DNA from: Candidatus Accumulibacter contiguus | Lineage (GTDB): Bacteria > Pseudomonadota > Gammaproteobacteria > Burkholderiales > Rhodocyclaceae | Direction of reading: 5' to 3' | Assembly (NCBI RefSeq): GCF_012940005.1 | Contig: NZ_SPMX01000012.1 | Coordinates: forward strand, 118,177 to 182,176 | DNA: 64,000 nt | Shown: in pieces, positions 43,167-53,668 of the stretch | Layout: the number at the start of each line of letters is the position of its first letter | Numbering within the stretch: position 1 is the first letter of the stretch | Made by a program: the position numbers and the translations under genes | The notes under the pieces: generated by a model | Databases searched by the model: none | What the model was told of the DNA's origin: nothing | The model's input: only the letters and a program-made list of their open reading frames with translations

Positions 43167-45342
43167 ATGTCCAACGCGAACAATGCTGCAAAAAGTGATT
43201 CTGCAAATCTTGATGCCTGGAAAAAGGCAGCCGCCAAGTCGGCGCCCGGAGGGAATGTTGACGCACTGAACTGGGTGACACCCGAAGGAATCGTCGTCAA
43301 GCCGCTATATACCAAGGCCGATATCGAAGGTCTGGAATACACCGACACGCTGCCCGGCTTGGCCCCTTTCGTGCGCGGCCCGCAGGCAACGATGTATGCC
43401 GTGCGTCCGTGGACCATTCGCCAGTACGCCGGCTTCTCCACCGCCGAAGCGTCGAACGCTTTCTACCGCAAGGCGCTGGCCGCCGGCGGCCAGGGGGTTT
43501 CGGTGGCTTTCGATCTGGCGACGCACCGCGGTTACGACTCCGATCATCCGCGCGTCACAGGTGATGTCGGCAAGGCCGGAGTGGCGATCGATTCGGTCGA
43601 GGACATGAAGATCCTGTTCGACGGCATCCCGCTCGAAAAGATCTCGGTGTCGATGACCATGAATGGCGCCGTGCTGCCGATTCTCGCCGGTTACATCGTT
43701 GCCGCCGAAGAGCAGGGTGTGCCGCAGGACAAACTCTCGGGGACTATCCAGAACGACATCCTCAAGGAGTTCATGGTTCGCAACACCTACATCTACCCGC
43801 CGAAGCCGTCGATGAAAATCATCGCCGACATCATCGGCTACACCGCAAACCACATGCCGAAGTTCAACTCGATCTCGATTTCGGGTTATCACATGCAGGA
43901 AGCCGGCGCCACACAGGCGCTCGAACTCGCGTTCACGCTGGCTGACGGCCGCGAGTACGTGAAAACGGCGATTGCCTCCGGCCTCGACGTCGACTTCTTT
44001 GCCGGCCGCCTGTCGTTCTTTTTTCGCCATCGGGATGAACTTCTATCTCGAAGTGGCCAAGCTACGCGCCGCTCGCCTGCTCTGGTGGAAGATCATGCAG
44101 GAGTTTTCACCGAAGAGCCCGAAATCAATGATGTTGCGCACCCACTGCCAGACCTCCGGCTGGTCGCTGACCGAACAGGATCCCTACAACAACGTCGTGC
44201 GCACCACCATCGAGGCGATGGCGGCGGTTTTCGGCGGCACCCAGTCGCTGCACACCAACGCGCTGGATGAGGCGATCGCCCTGCCGACCGAATTCTCGTC
44301 GCGCATCGCGCGCAATACGCAACTGGTCATCCAGGAAGAGACGCACATCACCAACGTCATCGATCCCTGGGCCGGTTCGTACATGATGGAGAAGCTGACG
44401 CAGGATCTGGTCGACGAAGCCTGGAAGATCATCGAAGAGGTAGAAAGTATGGGCGGCATGACGCATGCCGTCGAATCCGGCTGGGCGAAGATGAAGATCG
44501 AGGGCTGCGCGGCCGACAAGCAGGCACGCATCGATTCCGGCAAGGACGTGATCGTCGGTGTGAACAAGTACAAGCTCGCCAAGGAAGACATGATCGACAT
44601 TCGCGACATCGACAACAACGCCGTCCGAGACTCACAGATCGCGCGCCTGAAGACGGTGCGCGCAAACCGTGATTCCGACCAGGTCAACGCCGCGCTCGCC
44701 GATCTGACGCGCTGCGCCGAAACCGGTGAAGGCAACCTGCTCGACTTCGCGGTCAAGGCGATGCGCCTGCGCGCGACGGTTGGGGAGGTCTCGGACGCGA
44801 TGGAAAAAATCTTTGGCCGTTTCCGCGCCACGCAGCAGACCGTCTCGGGAGTCTATGGCGCAGTCGTCGAGGGCATGGCGAGTTGGGAAACGCTGAAGGC
44901 CGAAATCGCCAAGTTCAACGATGAAGAAGGCCGGCGGCCGCGGATCATGATTGCCAAGCTCGGCCAGGACGGCCACGACCGGGGCGCCAAGGTGGTAGCC
45001 ACCGCTTTTGCCGACCTCGGCTTCGACATCGACGTCGGCCCGCTTTTCCAGACCCCGGAAGAAGCTGCCCGTCTGGCGATCGAGAATGACGTGCACGCCA
45101 TTGGCGTCTCCTCACTCGCCGCCGGGCACAAGACACTGTTGCCGGCGCTGGTGCAGGCCCTCAAGGATCAGGGCGCCGACGACATCATCGTCTTTGCTGG
45201 CGGCGTCATACCGCCGCAGGATTATGACTTCCTGTTTGCCGCCGGCGCCAAGGCCATCTTCGGTCCCGGTACCCGCATCGAGGACTCGGCGATGACCGTT
45301 CTCGCGGAAATCCGCAAGGCCCGCGCGCAAGTAACTGCCTGA
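43167..45342 (+). pseudogene. scpA: Methylmalonyl-CoA mutase, frameshifted at a T6 run
   Basis: Two frames join into one 724-residue protein if a single T is removed from the six T at 44019-44024. Then RLSFF continues as [20 protein letters not shown], exactly the family sequence. The start [20 protein letters not shown] is at 43167. The substrate barrel is seen in [20 protein letters not shown] and [20 protein letters not shown]. The C-terminal cobalamin domain carries [20 protein letters not shown]. The enzyme isomerises methylmalonyl-CoA and succinyl-CoA using adenosylcobalamin. It is first in the operon with meaB, pccB and pccA. The break lies deep in the catalytic barrel, so if real the pathway is dead; a homopolymer miscall is more likely. 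Confidence 0.9.
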
Positions 45343-45366
45343 ACGGCGCCACCATCTGCAAAGGTC

Positions 45367-46371
45367 ATGGACATGTCCAGCGCGTCCGCCGGCAGCCTCA
45401 CGGCTGCCGACCAGCACCTCGTCGATGGCGTTCTTGCCGGTCGCCGGCGGGCGCTGGCCAAAACCATCACCCTCGTCGAGTCGACGCACCATGATCACCA
45501 TCGACGTGCGCGACAGGTGTTGGCAGCGCTGCTGCCGCACACGGGAAGAACGATTCGGGTCGGCATCTCGGGCTCGCCAGGGGCCGGCAAATCGACCTTC
45601 ATCGAATCGCTGGGCGTTCATCTGATCGAAGCCGGCAAGCGCGTTGCCGTTCTCGCCGTTGATCCATCGTCGTCGGTTTCCGGCGGTTCGATCCTCGGTG
45701 ACAAGACTCGCATGGAGTTGCTCTGCCAGCGCGACGAAGCGTTCATCCGGCCCAGCCCTTCCTCGGGTTCGTTGGGTGGCGTCGCTGACAAGACGCGTGA
45801 AGCGATGCTGGTTTGCGAAGCGGCCGGTTTCGACGTCATCATTGTCGAAACGGTCGGCGTCGGACAATCCGAGACGACGGTCGCCGGTATGGTCGATGTG
45901 TTCGTCCTGCTGCAATTGCCCAACGCCGGCGACGACCTGCAGGCGATCAAGAAGGGAATCGTCGAGATCGCCGACCTGATCGTCTTCAACAAGGCCGACA
46001 TCGATGAACGCGCCGCCGCATTCGCGCGCGGGCAGATGAGAGCAGCGCTGACCATGCTGCGCAGCGCCAGCCCCAACTGGCGTCCACCGGTGCTGACCGT
46101 CAGCGCGCTTGCAAAACGCGGCATCGCCGAATTCTGGGCCGAAATCGAGCGCTACCAGAGCACCCTGACCGCTACCGGCGAATTCGAAGAAAAACGCCGC
46201 CGGCAGGCCGTCGACTGGATGTGGAGCCTGATCGATTCCGGCCTGCGCCGCTATTTCCGTTCCCATCCGGCAGTGCGCTCGGCGCTGCCGGAATTGTTGA
46301 GCGACGTCGCCGAAGGGCGCACGACGCCCGGCGCAGCAGCGTCACGTCTGCTGGCGTATCTAAAGCACTGA
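45367..46371 (+). CDS. meaB: Methylmalonyl-CoA mutase-associated GTPase MeaB
   Basis: 334 residues. The P-loop VGISGSPGAGKSTFIESLGV (about residues 65-84), VLAVDPSSSVSGGSILGDKT and IIVETVGVGQSET are the G3E GTPase features, with NKAD as the guanine-specificity motif. MeaB protects the mutase from inactivation and gates cobalamin loading. It lies 24 bases after the mutase gene. The C-terminal region (about 260-330) is the dimerisation arm. Confidence 0.95.
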   Translation: MDMSSASAGSLTAADQHLVDGVLAGRRRALAKTITLVESTHHDHHRRARQVLAALLPHTGRTIRVGISGSPGAGKSTFIESLGVHLIEAGKRVAVLAVDPSSSVSGGSILGDKTRMELLCQRDEAFIRPSPSSGSLGGVADKTREAMLVCEAAGFDVIIVETVGVGQSETTVAGMVDVFVLLQLPNAGDDLQAIKKGIVEIADLIVFNKADIDERAAAFARGQMRAALTMLRSASPNWRPPVLTVSALAKRGIAEFWAEIERYQSTLTATGEFEEKRRRQAVDWMWSLIDSGLRRYFRSHPAVRSALPELLSDVAEGRTTPGAAASRLLAYLKH

Positions 46372-46443
46372 TTGCAAAAATACCGAGATCCTCCGACTTG
46401 TTTGAGTAGTTCTGATTGACGCGACCGTTAGGGAGTAGAGCAT

Positions 46444-47976
46444 ATGCACGACATCATTCGCCAGCTTGCAGAAAAGCGCGCGGCGGCCTGTCTGGGTGGT
46501 GGCCAGAAGCGTATCGACAGCCAGCACAGCAAGGGCAAACTGGCTGCCCGCGAACGCATCGAGCTTCTGCTCGATAGTGGCTCGTTCGAAGAGTGGGACA
46601 TGTTCAAGGAGCACCGCTGCAACGACTTCGGCATGGCCGCGCAGTCGGTACCCGGCGACGGGGTGGTGATCGGCTGCGGCACCATCAACGGCCGCCTGAT
46701 GTTCGTGTTCTCGCAGGATTTCACCGTTTTCGGCGGCTCGCTGTCGGAAGCGCATGCCGAGAAGATCTGCAAGGTCATGGACCACGCGATCAAGGTCGGA
46801 GCGCCGGTGATCGGCCTCAACGACTCGGGCGGTGCCCGCATCCAGGAAGGCGTGGCTTCGCTCGCCGGTTACGCCGACGTCTTCCAGCGCAACGTCCTCG
46901 CCTCGGGCGTCGTGCCACAGATCTCGCTGATCATGGGACCGTGCGCGGGTGGTGCGGTGTATAGCCCGTCGATGACCGACTTCATCTTCATGGTCAAGGA
47001 TTCGTCGTACATGTTCGTCACCGGCCCGGAAGTGGTCAAGACAGTGACGCACGAAGACGTCACCTCCGAAGAACTCGGCGGCGCGATCACGCATACGACC
47101 AAATCCGGCGTCGCCGATCTGGCTTTCGAGAACGATGTCGAAGCCTTGATGATGATTCGCCGGTTCATCAGTTTCCTGCCGTCGAACAACCGCGAGAAGC
47201 CGCCGCGTCTGCCGTCGCAGGATCCGGCCGACCGTCTCGACTTCTCGCTCGATACGCTGGTCCCGGACAACCCTAACAAGCCGTACAACATCAAGGAACT
47301 GATCATCAAGATCGCCGATGATGGCGACTTCTTTGAACTGCAGCGCGAATACGCCAAAAACATCGTCATCGGCTTCGCGCGCATGGACGGCTCCACCGTC
47401 GGTATCGTCGCCAACCAGCCGCTGGTCCTCGCCGGCTGCCTGGATATCAAGAGTTCGATCAAGGCGGCGCGCTTCGTCCGTTATTGCGATGCCTTCAACA
47501 TCCCGGTGGTGACCTTCGTCGATGTCCCCGGCTTCATGCCCGGCACCGCGCAGGAATACGGTGGCATCATCAAGCATGGCGCCAAGCTGCTCTACGCCTA
47601 CGCCGAATGTACGGTGCCGAAGATCACCGTGATCACCCGCAAGGCCTATGGCGGCGCCTATGACGTGATGGCGTCGAAGCACCTGCGCGGCGACGTCAAC
47701 TTCGCCTGGCCATCTGCCGAAATCGCGGTGATGGGACCGAAAGGTGCAGTCGAGATCATCTTCCGCGAGGAGAAGGGCGACCCGGCCAAACTGGCAGCGC
47801 GCGAGGCCGAGTACAAGGCCAAGTTCGCCAATCCCTTTGTCGCCGGCGCACGCGGCTTCATCGACGATGTGATCATGCCCAACGAGACCCGCAAGCGCAT
47901 TTGCCGCTCTCTGGCAATGTTGCGCAACAAGCAGCTGGAAAACCCGTGGCGCAAGCACGGCAACATTCCGCTTTGA
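46444..47976 (+). CDS. pccB: Propionyl-CoA carboxylase, carboxyltransferase (beta) subunit
   Basis: 510 residues. Both crotonase-like halves are present: [60 protein letters not shown] and in the second half [20 protein letters not shown]. It moves CO2 from biotin to propionyl-CoA giving methylmalonyl-CoA. It is 73 bases after meaB and 19 before pccA, so the four genes form one propionyl-CoA/methylmalonyl-CoA operon. No epimerase gene is visible here. Confidence 0.96.
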   Translation: MHDIIRQLAEKRAAACLGGGQKRIDSQHSKGKLAARERIELLLDSGSFEEWDMFKEHRCNDFGMAAQSVPGDGVVIGCGTINGRLMFVFSQDFTVFGGSLSEAHAEKICKVMDHAIKVGAPVIGLNDSGGARIQEGVASLAGYADVFQRNVLASGVVPQISLIMGPCAGGAVYSPSMTDFIFMVKDSSYMFVTGPEVVKTVTHEDVTSEELGGAITHTTKSGVADLAFENDVEALMMIRRFISFLPSNNREKPPRLPSQDPADRLDFSLDTLVPDNPNKPYNIKELIIKIADDGDFFELQREYAKNIVIGFARMDGSTVGIVANQPLVLAGCLDIKSSIKAARFVRYCDAFNIPVVTFVDVPGFMPGTAQEYGGIIKHGAKLLYAYAECTVPKITVITRKAYGGAYDVMASKHLRGDVNFAWPSAEIAVMGPKGAVEIIFREEKGDPAKLAAREAEYKAKFANPFVAGARGFIDDVIMPNETRKRICRSLAMLRNKQLENPWRKHGNIPL

Positions 47977-47995
47977 TCGACGGGGAGAAATAGAG

Positions 47996-49984
47996 ATGTT
48001 CAAGAAAATTCTGATCGCCAACCGCGGCGAGATCGCCTGCCGGGTCATGAAGACCGCCAAGAAAATGGGCATCAAGACGGTCGCGGTCTATTCCGAGGCC
48101 GACAAGGACTCGATGCACGTACTGATGGCCGATGAAGCGGTATGTATCGGCCCCGCAGCCTCCAAGGAGTCGTACCTGGTGATCGACAAGATCATCGACG
48201 CCTGCAAGGCCACCGGCGCCGAGGCGGTACACCCCGGCTACGGCTTCCTCTCCGAGAATGAAGAGTTCTCGCGCCGCCTCGAAGACAACGGCGTCATATT
48301 CATCGGCCCGAAGCACTATTCGGTGGCCGCGATGGGCGACAAGATCGCTTCCAAGAAGCTGGCGATGGAAGCCAAAGTCAATACCATCCCCGGCTACAAT
48401 GCCGAGATCGTCGACTCGGCGCAGGCCGTCGAAATCGCCAAGGGAATCGGCTACCCGGTGATGATCAAGGCGTCTGCCGGTGGTGGCGGCAAGGGTCTGC
48501 GCGTCGCCTTCAACGACAAGGAGGCCTTCGAGGGCTTCGAGGCCTGCCGCAACGAGGCCCGTAACAGCTTCGGCGACGATCGCGTGTTCATCGAGAAATT
48601 CGTTGAAGGCCCGCACCACATCGAGATCCAGGTCATCGCCGATTCCTTCGGCAACACCGTCTATCTGCTCGAGCGCGAATGCTCGATTCAGCGGCGGCAC
48701 CAGAAGGTTCTCGAGGAAGCCCCCTCGCCATTCATCGACGACACGATCCGCAAGGCGATGGGCGAGCAAGCGGTGGCACTCGCCAAGGCCGTCAACTACC
48801 AGAGCGCAGGCACCGTCGAGTTCGTCGTCGGCTCGGACAAGTCGTTCTACTTCCTGGAAATGAACACCCGCCTGCAGGTCGAACATCCGGTCACCGAAAT
48901 GATCACCGGCGTCGATCTCGTCGAACTGATGATCCGCGTCGCCGCCGGCGAACCCCTGCCATTCCGGCAGGAGGACATCAAGCCCAACGGCTGGGCGATC
49001 GAATGTCGGATCAATGCCGAGGATCCCTTCCGCGGCTTCCTGCCCTCGGTGGGTCGCCTGGTCAAGTATCGGCCACCGGAAACCGCCGAAGGACAGGTCC
49101 GCGTCGATACCGGCGTCTTCGAAGGCGGCGAGATTTCGATGTACTACGACTCGATGATCGCCAAGCTGATCTGCCACGGTGCGACCCGTGACCAGGCAGT
49201 CAGCCGGATGCGCGACGCACTGAATGCTTTCGTGATTCGCGGCATTGATTCCAACATTCCGTTCCAGGCGGCGCTGATGCAGAATCCGCGCTTCCTGTCG
49301 GGGGTGTTCACCACCGCCTTCCTTGCCGAAGAATATCCGGAAGGCTTCGTTGCCGCCGACGTGGTGCACGACGATCCGGGGCTGCTCGCCGCACTGGCTG
49401 CCTTCGGCCGTCGTCGCTATATCGATCGCGCGGTGCAGGTCAGCGGCCAGATGCCGGGCCATCAGCGCAAGGTCGGCAGTGAGTGGGTCGTCCAGATGGA
49501 GGGCAAGGACTACCCGGTGGTCGTCACGCCGATCCCTGGCGGCTACTCGGTGACGCATGGTGTCGATCGCTACGATCTCGTTTCCGACTGGAAGTTCGGC
49601 GAACTCGTTTTTCGCGGCACCTGCAACGGTACACCGATCTGCCTGCAGCTCGAGCGCATTGGTCTCCTGTATCGCGTAGTGCACTTCGGCAAGCAGGTCA
49701 AGGCCACGGTGATGACCGCCAACGCCGCCCGCATGCTGGCCTTGATGCCCAAGAAGCTGCCGCCGGACCTCTCGAAGTTCCTGCTCTCGCCGATGCCGGG
49801 CCTGCTGCGCGAGGTCTCGGTGACCGCCGGACAGCAGGTTAGCGCCGGCGAGAAGCTGGCCGTCATCGAGGCAATGAAGATGGAAAACGTCCTCAAGGCC
49901 GAACTCGATTGCAAGGTCAAGAAGGTCGTCGCCGCACCCGGTGAGAGTCTGTCGGTCGATCAGGTGATCATCGAATTCGAGTGA
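47996..49984 (+). CDS. pccA: Propionyl-CoA carboxylase, biotin carboxylase/carrier (alpha) subunit
   Basis: 662 residues. The biotin carboxylase domain (1-450) begins MFKKILIANRGEIACRVMKT and has the ATP-grasp segments MIKASAGGGGKGLRVAFND and FLEMNTRLQVEHPVTEMITG. A linker (BT) domain precedes the C-terminal carrier (about 590-660) with biotinyl lysine K628 in EAMKMEN. It carboxylates biotin using ATP and bicarbonate. It is the last gene of the operon; a strong hairpin follows at 50131. Confidence 0.96.
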   Translation: MFKKILIANRGEIACRVMKTAKKMGIKTVAVYSEADKDSMHVLMADEAVCIGPAASKESYLVIDKIIDACKATGAEAVHPGYGFLSENEEFSRRLEDNGVIFIGPKHYSVAAMGDKIASKKLAMEAKVNTIPGYNAEIVDSAQAVEIAKGIGYPVMIKASAGGGGKGLRVAFNDKEAFEGFEACRNEARNSFGDDRVFIEKFVEGPHHIEIQVIADSFGNTVYLLERECSIQRRHQKVLEEAPSPFIDDTIRKAMGEQAVALAKAVNYQSAGTVEFVVGSDKSFYFLEMNTRLQVEHPVTEMITGVDLVELMIRVAAGEPLPFRQEDIKPNGWAIECRINAEDPFRGFLPSVGRLVKYRPPETAEGQVRVDTGVFEGGEISMYYDSMIAKLICHGATRDQAVSRMRDALNAFVIRGIDSNIPFQAALMQNPRFLSGVFTTAFLAEEYPEGFVAADVVHDDPGLLAALAAFGRRRYIDRAVQVSGQMPGHQRKVGSEWVVQMEGKDYPVVVTPIPGGYSVTHGVDRYDLVSDWKFGELVFRGTCNGTPICLQLERIGLLYRVVHFGKQVKATVMTANAARMLALMPKKLPPDLSKFLLSPMPGLLREVSVTAGQQVSAGEKLAVIEAMKMENVLKAELDCKVKKVVAAPGESLSVDQVIIEFE

Positions 49985-50007
49985 GCCTCGCGTCGTGGCA
50001 AGCATTA

Positions 50008-50127
50008 CCATGAAAGTCGTGAGCGACTCTCGAACTCCCCTCTCGACTCGCGTGAGAGGGGTCGGGAGTGAGGGGAAACGGTCATGACTTTCATCATCGG
50101 TGGTGTCTTGCAAAGTCATGACCGTTT
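50008..50127. repeat. Modular palindromic intergenic repeat, copy 1
   Basis: Three nested dyads in order: AGTCG-TGAG-CGACT (50015-50028), CCCCTCTC with GAGAGGGG (50037-50061), and a perfect 16-base inverted repeat AAACGGTCATGACTTT (50076-50091) with its complement at 50112-50127. The same order of modules and much of the sequence recur at 62067-62211. It carries no frame and resembles a REP/BIME-like or MITE-like element. It lies between pccA and its downstream hairpin. Confidence 0.75.
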
Positions 50128-50130
50128 GTG

Positions 50131-50166
50131 AAGCAAGAAGCCCGCCGAATGGCGGGCTTCTTGCTT
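50131..50166. terminator. Perfect 16-base hairpin after pccA
   Basis: AAGCAAGAAGCCCGCC, loop GAAT, then its exact complement ending in TTGCTT. GC-rich core with A-rich left and T-rich right ends gives a bidirectional intrinsic-terminator shape, though there is no free T-run after the stem. It would end the pcc operon. Confidence 0.7.
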
Positions 50167-50388
50167 GGTGCGCCCATGCGCGCACTCGACGGGGGGAGGA
50201 CCCGGGCTCGCTTCTCCGGTGATCGAGCGAAACCTGACGCTGGGCAGAAATCATTCGTAATCCGCGGCTGCCTTTCCCGCTATCACCGACAGCCACCTGC
50301 CGGCTGTAGTGTGACTACCGAAAGCGGAACGACCGCCTGTTTCCATTACGCTCGACCTACCGCAACTCCGAAACCCGAGGGATAGGCA

Positions 50389-50500
50389 ATGCAGTGTGCC
50401 CTGCGCGAGGTGCTGGGTCGGCAGCTGGCCAGTTTGCCTCCCAAGGATGCCGAAGTGTTGCGAACGCGCTTCGGCCTCAATGACGGCGATGCCAACAAAA
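50389..50500 (+). pseudogene. Sigma-70 factor region 4 fragment
   Basis: The frame begins MQCALREVLGRQLASLPPKD and continues AEVLRTRFGLNDGD, which matches the first helix of region 4 in primary-type sigma factors (LREVLxxLxxREAxVLRMRFGL). After that the sequence diverges (ANKIGKLKSV) and the helix-turn-helix is missing. Only about 35 family residues remain. It is not a functional sigma factor. The open frame itself runs on to 50643, overlapping the convergent helicase gene. Confidence 0.5.
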
Positions 50501-50533
50501 TTGGCAAACTAAAGAGTGTGATCGCGTCCGCGG

Positions 50534-53500
50534 CTATTCGCCCCGCAGGATACAGAATTCCCGGAATAACTGGTTCGGCAGATGTACTGCCAGCTGCCAG
50601 TAGATGCTCATGGGCTTTTCGCCCTCGGCACGCTCCAGCGTAACCGGGCCACATGCACGATAGGGCTTCCCTTTTGCTGTGCGAACGAAAAGCTGGAAGC
50701 TCCAGCCGTTGCCGGGACTCTCCAGATAGCGGCGGCCCACCGGGGTATCCGGCCCCGCCGAATTCTGCGATTGCCAGTGGAAGCGCCCGGGGCTGATGGC
50801 GAAGTCGCGGTAGGCGATGTGTTCGTGATATCCCTCGCGTTTGTCGAGGGTCACGAAAAGCAACTCGACCTTGCGCTCGTGGAGAGGCAGGACGCCAGCC
50901 TGAAAAGGTGTGCGCCGGTTGGCGGTCAACCAGCCTGTGGCGGTGAGGATTTCGCGGATGCCGTAGGCACCATGAAGGCAGAGGGGAACATCCTCCAGAC
51001 CCGGAATGGCCTGCTGCTGCAACGTGCTTCTTGCCTGCAGGACCTCTCCGATCTCCGCAAGCTCGGCGCGATGGTCCGGGTGAAGCTGCAGTCGTCCCAG
51101 AAAATCCTCGCCGCTGCCGGTTTGGGGATGCTGCGCGTCCACCTGATAGGCTAGCATCTGGAGCAGAAGGCGTTCCCCTTCCTCCTGCGGATGGTAGGGC
51201 GCAGTGGATTCGTCGACCTTGAGCAACAGGTCGGTGCGTGCCGGATCATCCATGTGCAGCAAGTCGCCGAAGCGGCGACCGAAATAGTCGTCCTCGTCTC
51301 CCGGCGGCGTCCCCAGCAGGCCGGCATCGCGCTTAAGGTTGGTCCAGCCGGACCGACCGTTGTCACGGTAGATGTCACCCAGGTCGATGGCCTGTTCGCG
51401 TAGAAAGTTTGCCAGGCGGATGTTGTTTCGCCCGCGCAGGGCTGCGTAGGTCTGCAGCTCGGTACGCAGTCGACGCCAGTTCTGCTGCACCAGCTTTCTC
51501 AGACTGCGCAAAACCTGTTCGCGGGTCTGACGTTGCAGATGGATGTGGCAACCCGGTGGCAAGGTGCCGAAACCTTTGTCCACCGCCTCGATCAACTGGC
51601 TGCGCGAAAGTCCGGTGATGGTGGACAACAGGCGGTCGAAGCGGAATTCTTCCCGATGGCGACCGACGAAATCGAGAACCAGGCAGCTTTCCTTTCCCCT
51701 GGCCAGACGCAGGCCGCGGCCGATCTGCTGCTGGAACAGCACCGGGCTTTGCGTGGGTCGAAGAAGGAGCAGGGTATCGACCAGCGGCAGATCGACACCT
51801 TCGTTATAGAGATCACAGGTCACAAGCGCAGTAACCTCTCCCCGGGCCAGCATTTCCGGTGCCCTCCGCCTTTCCTCCTGAGAGGTGTCGCCCACCACGC
51901 ATAGCGTCTTGATGCCGGCCTGTTTCAGTCTTTCGGTCATGTATTGCGCATGAGCCACGGAGACACAGAACACCAGGGCGCGGCCGCGGGCCGGGTCACC
52001 CGCCAAACGGCGCCATTCGTTGAGCACCAGCCGAGCGCGCACTTCGTTGCCAGTGACCAAGCTGTCGATGGCGACCAGTTCCCCGGGCTGCTGCCAGGGC
52101 ACTTCAGAGAAGTCGGTATCGTCGTCGCAGGCGTAATACTCGAAAGGGCTCAGCAACTGTTGGTCGAGGGCGTGCCAGAGTCGGAGTTCGACGGCGGGCG
52201 AGCCATCCGGCCGGTTGTTGAAATAACCCAGGATCGGCTTGCCGTCACTGCGTTCGGGAGTCGCTGTCAGGCCAAGGAGAATGTGCGGCCGAACGGTGGT
52301 CACCAAGGCCTCGAAACGATCGGCCGCCAGGCGGTGGCACTCATCCACCACCACGACGTACCAGTGGTCGGTGCCGTGGCGTGTCGCCACATCGCGCGCC
52401 ACTACGCTGTCGATGGTGGCAAAGACGTGATCGAATCTTTGTGGTTGGGTGCCTCCGGTAAGCAGCTCGCCAAAGGAATGGTCGCGCAGCACTTCACGAT
52501 AGGTCCGCAGCGCCTGCTTCAATATCTCCTCCCGATGGGCCACGAACAGCAATCGCGGCTGCCCACCCTCCTGCATGCAGAGACGCTTATAGTCGAAGGC
52601 GGCCACGACGGTCTTACCGGTGCCGGTGGCGGCGACGACAAGATTACGCCGGCGATCGTGATTCCGTTCAACTTGCAGCTGATCGAGCATTTCCTGCTGA
52701 TAGGCTTTCGGCTCAAGGTCAAAATAGGTGGGCCGGGCAACGATGTCTTCTCCCGACTCCCGTTTGAGCGCCTCCCCGAGGGCGGTCCGGTGTGCCGGGT
52801 TGGCGGGGTCGTAGCCCTGGAATTCGTTGTCTTCCCAGAGCATCTCGAAGTGCGCACTGGCACGTTCAAACAAATCCGGCTGACCACGCTCGGTGAATTT
52901 CACCGTCCACTCTAGCCCGCCCATCAGCGCGGCCCCTGACAAGTTGGCGCTGCCTACGTAGGCCGAACCAAAGCCGGTCTGGCGCCGGAACAGCCAGGCC
53001 TTGGCATGCAGCCGGGTCCGGCGGCCGTCGAGCGAAACGCGAATCTCGCAACCCGGCAGGTCGGCCAGCTCATCCAGGGCCAGGATTTCCGTGGCACCTG
53101 TGTAGGTGGTCGTCAGGACGCGCAGGCGCGTTCGCGGCTGGCCATCGGCGCTCACTGCGGTCACGGATTTGAGGATGTCAAGCAGCTTGCGCACCCCGGA
53201 GTGGGTGATGAAGCTGACCAGGATGTCAACGTGATCGCAGGCTGCCAGTTCGCGGCGCAATTCGGTCAGCAGCGAGGGTGAGCCTTTACCGGCCGTGAAG
53301 AGCCAAGGCGAAGCCAGGCCGGTCTCCGGCATCACCGGGCTTGACGACTGCCGGTGGATAGCCTGCAGGAGTCGGGGTGGAGAGAGGAGGGTGTCCGCAC
53401 CCTCAGCATCATTCCCAAGGCGATGACGCAGGCCAACGAGGACGGAATTGACCAGGTCAAGCTGATGCTGCAGCTTCTCCGCACCCTCGCCTTTCAGGTC

Positions 53501-53668
53501 ATCGAGGATTCGGGTCAACTGGGAAGCAATCGCATCGGCCAGGCGCCCGGGGGCTTCCTCCGCCGTCAGGGGCTTGAGGGTGCGGCCGTCATCCGTTGTC
53601 GTCCGGGAGACGAGATTCCAAAGCGTTTGGGTGAGCAGCTGGTCGTAGAGACCGTCAGGCAATGCCAT
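50534..53668 (-). CDS. PLD-nuclease / DEAD-box helicase / DUF3427 protein
   Basis: 1044 residues. The N-terminal PLD/HKD-type domain (about 130-285) has LHAKAWLFRR (H221, K223) and GSANLSGAAL. The SF2 helicase core follows: Walker A VVAATGTGKTVVAAFDY (about residue 345), DECH at 442-445, LLGLTATPERSDG, and the helicase C motifs FQQQIGRGLRLARGKESCL. The remainder (about 690-1040) resembles DUF3427. COG3886-COG1061-type fusions of this kind are found in restriction/defence contexts. It is the third gene of an operon behind an XRE regulator and a deleted cytosine methyltransferase, so a restriction-like nuclease/translocase is inferred. The start ATG lies within the methyltransferase 3' end (14-base overlap). 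Confidence 0.85.
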   Translation of the reverse strand: MALPDGLYDQLLTQTLWNLVSRTTTDDGRTLKPLTAEEAPGRLADAIASQLTRILDDLKGEGAEKLQHQLDLVNSVLVGLRHRLGNDAEGADTLLSPPRLLQAIHRQSSSPVMPETGLASPWLFTAGKGSPSLLTELRRELAACDHVDILVSFITHSGVRKLLDILKSVTAVSADGQPRTRLRVLTTTYTGATEILALDELADLPGCEIRVSLDGRRTRLHAKAWLFRRQTGFGSAYVGSANLSGAALMGGLEWTVKFTERGQPDLFERASAHFEMLWEDNEFQGYDPANPAHRTALGEALKRESGEDIVARPTYFDLEPKAYQQEMLDQLQVERNHDRRRNLVVAATGTGKTVVAAFDYKRLCMQEGGQPRLLFVAHREEILKQALRTYREVLRDHSFGELLTGGTQPQRFDHVFATIDSVVARDVATRHGTDHWYVVVVDECHRLAADRFEALVTTVRPHILLGLTATPERSDGKPILGYFNNRPDGSPAVELRLWHALDQQLLSPFEYYACDDDTDFSEVPWQQPGELVAIDSLVTGNEVRARLVLNEWRRLAGDPARGRALVFCVSVAHAQYMTERLKQAGIKTLCVVGDTSQEERRRAPEMLARGEVTALVTCDLYNEGVDLPLVDTLLLLRPTQSPVLFQQQIGRGLRLARGKESCLVLDFVGRHREEFRFDRLLSTITGLSRSQLIEAVDKGFGTLPPGCHIHLQRQTREQVLRSLRKLVQQNWRRLRTELQTYAALRGRNNIRLANFLREQAIDLGDIYRDNGRSGWTNLKRDAGLLGTPPGDEDDYFGRRFGDLLHMDDPARTDLLLKVDESTAPYHPQEEGERLLLQMLAYQVDAQHPQTGSGEDFLGRLQLHPDHRAELAEIGEVLQARSTLQQQAIPGLEDVPLCLHGAYGIREILTATGWLTANRRTPFQAGVLPLHERKVELLFVTLDKREGYHEHIAYRDFAISPGRFHWQSQNSAGPDTPVGRRYLESPGNGWSFQLFVRTAKGKPYRACGPVTLERAEGEKPMSIYWQLAVHLPNQLFREFCILRGE

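Noticed and set aside
46360..48075. A 571-codon minus-strand frame antisense to pccB
   Set aside because: Same reason: the coding frame of pccB is unmistakable on the plus strand.
47873..50296. An 807-codon minus-strand frame antisense to pccA
   Set aside because: Shadow of the biotin carboxylase gene; no recognisable family and no ribosome binding site.
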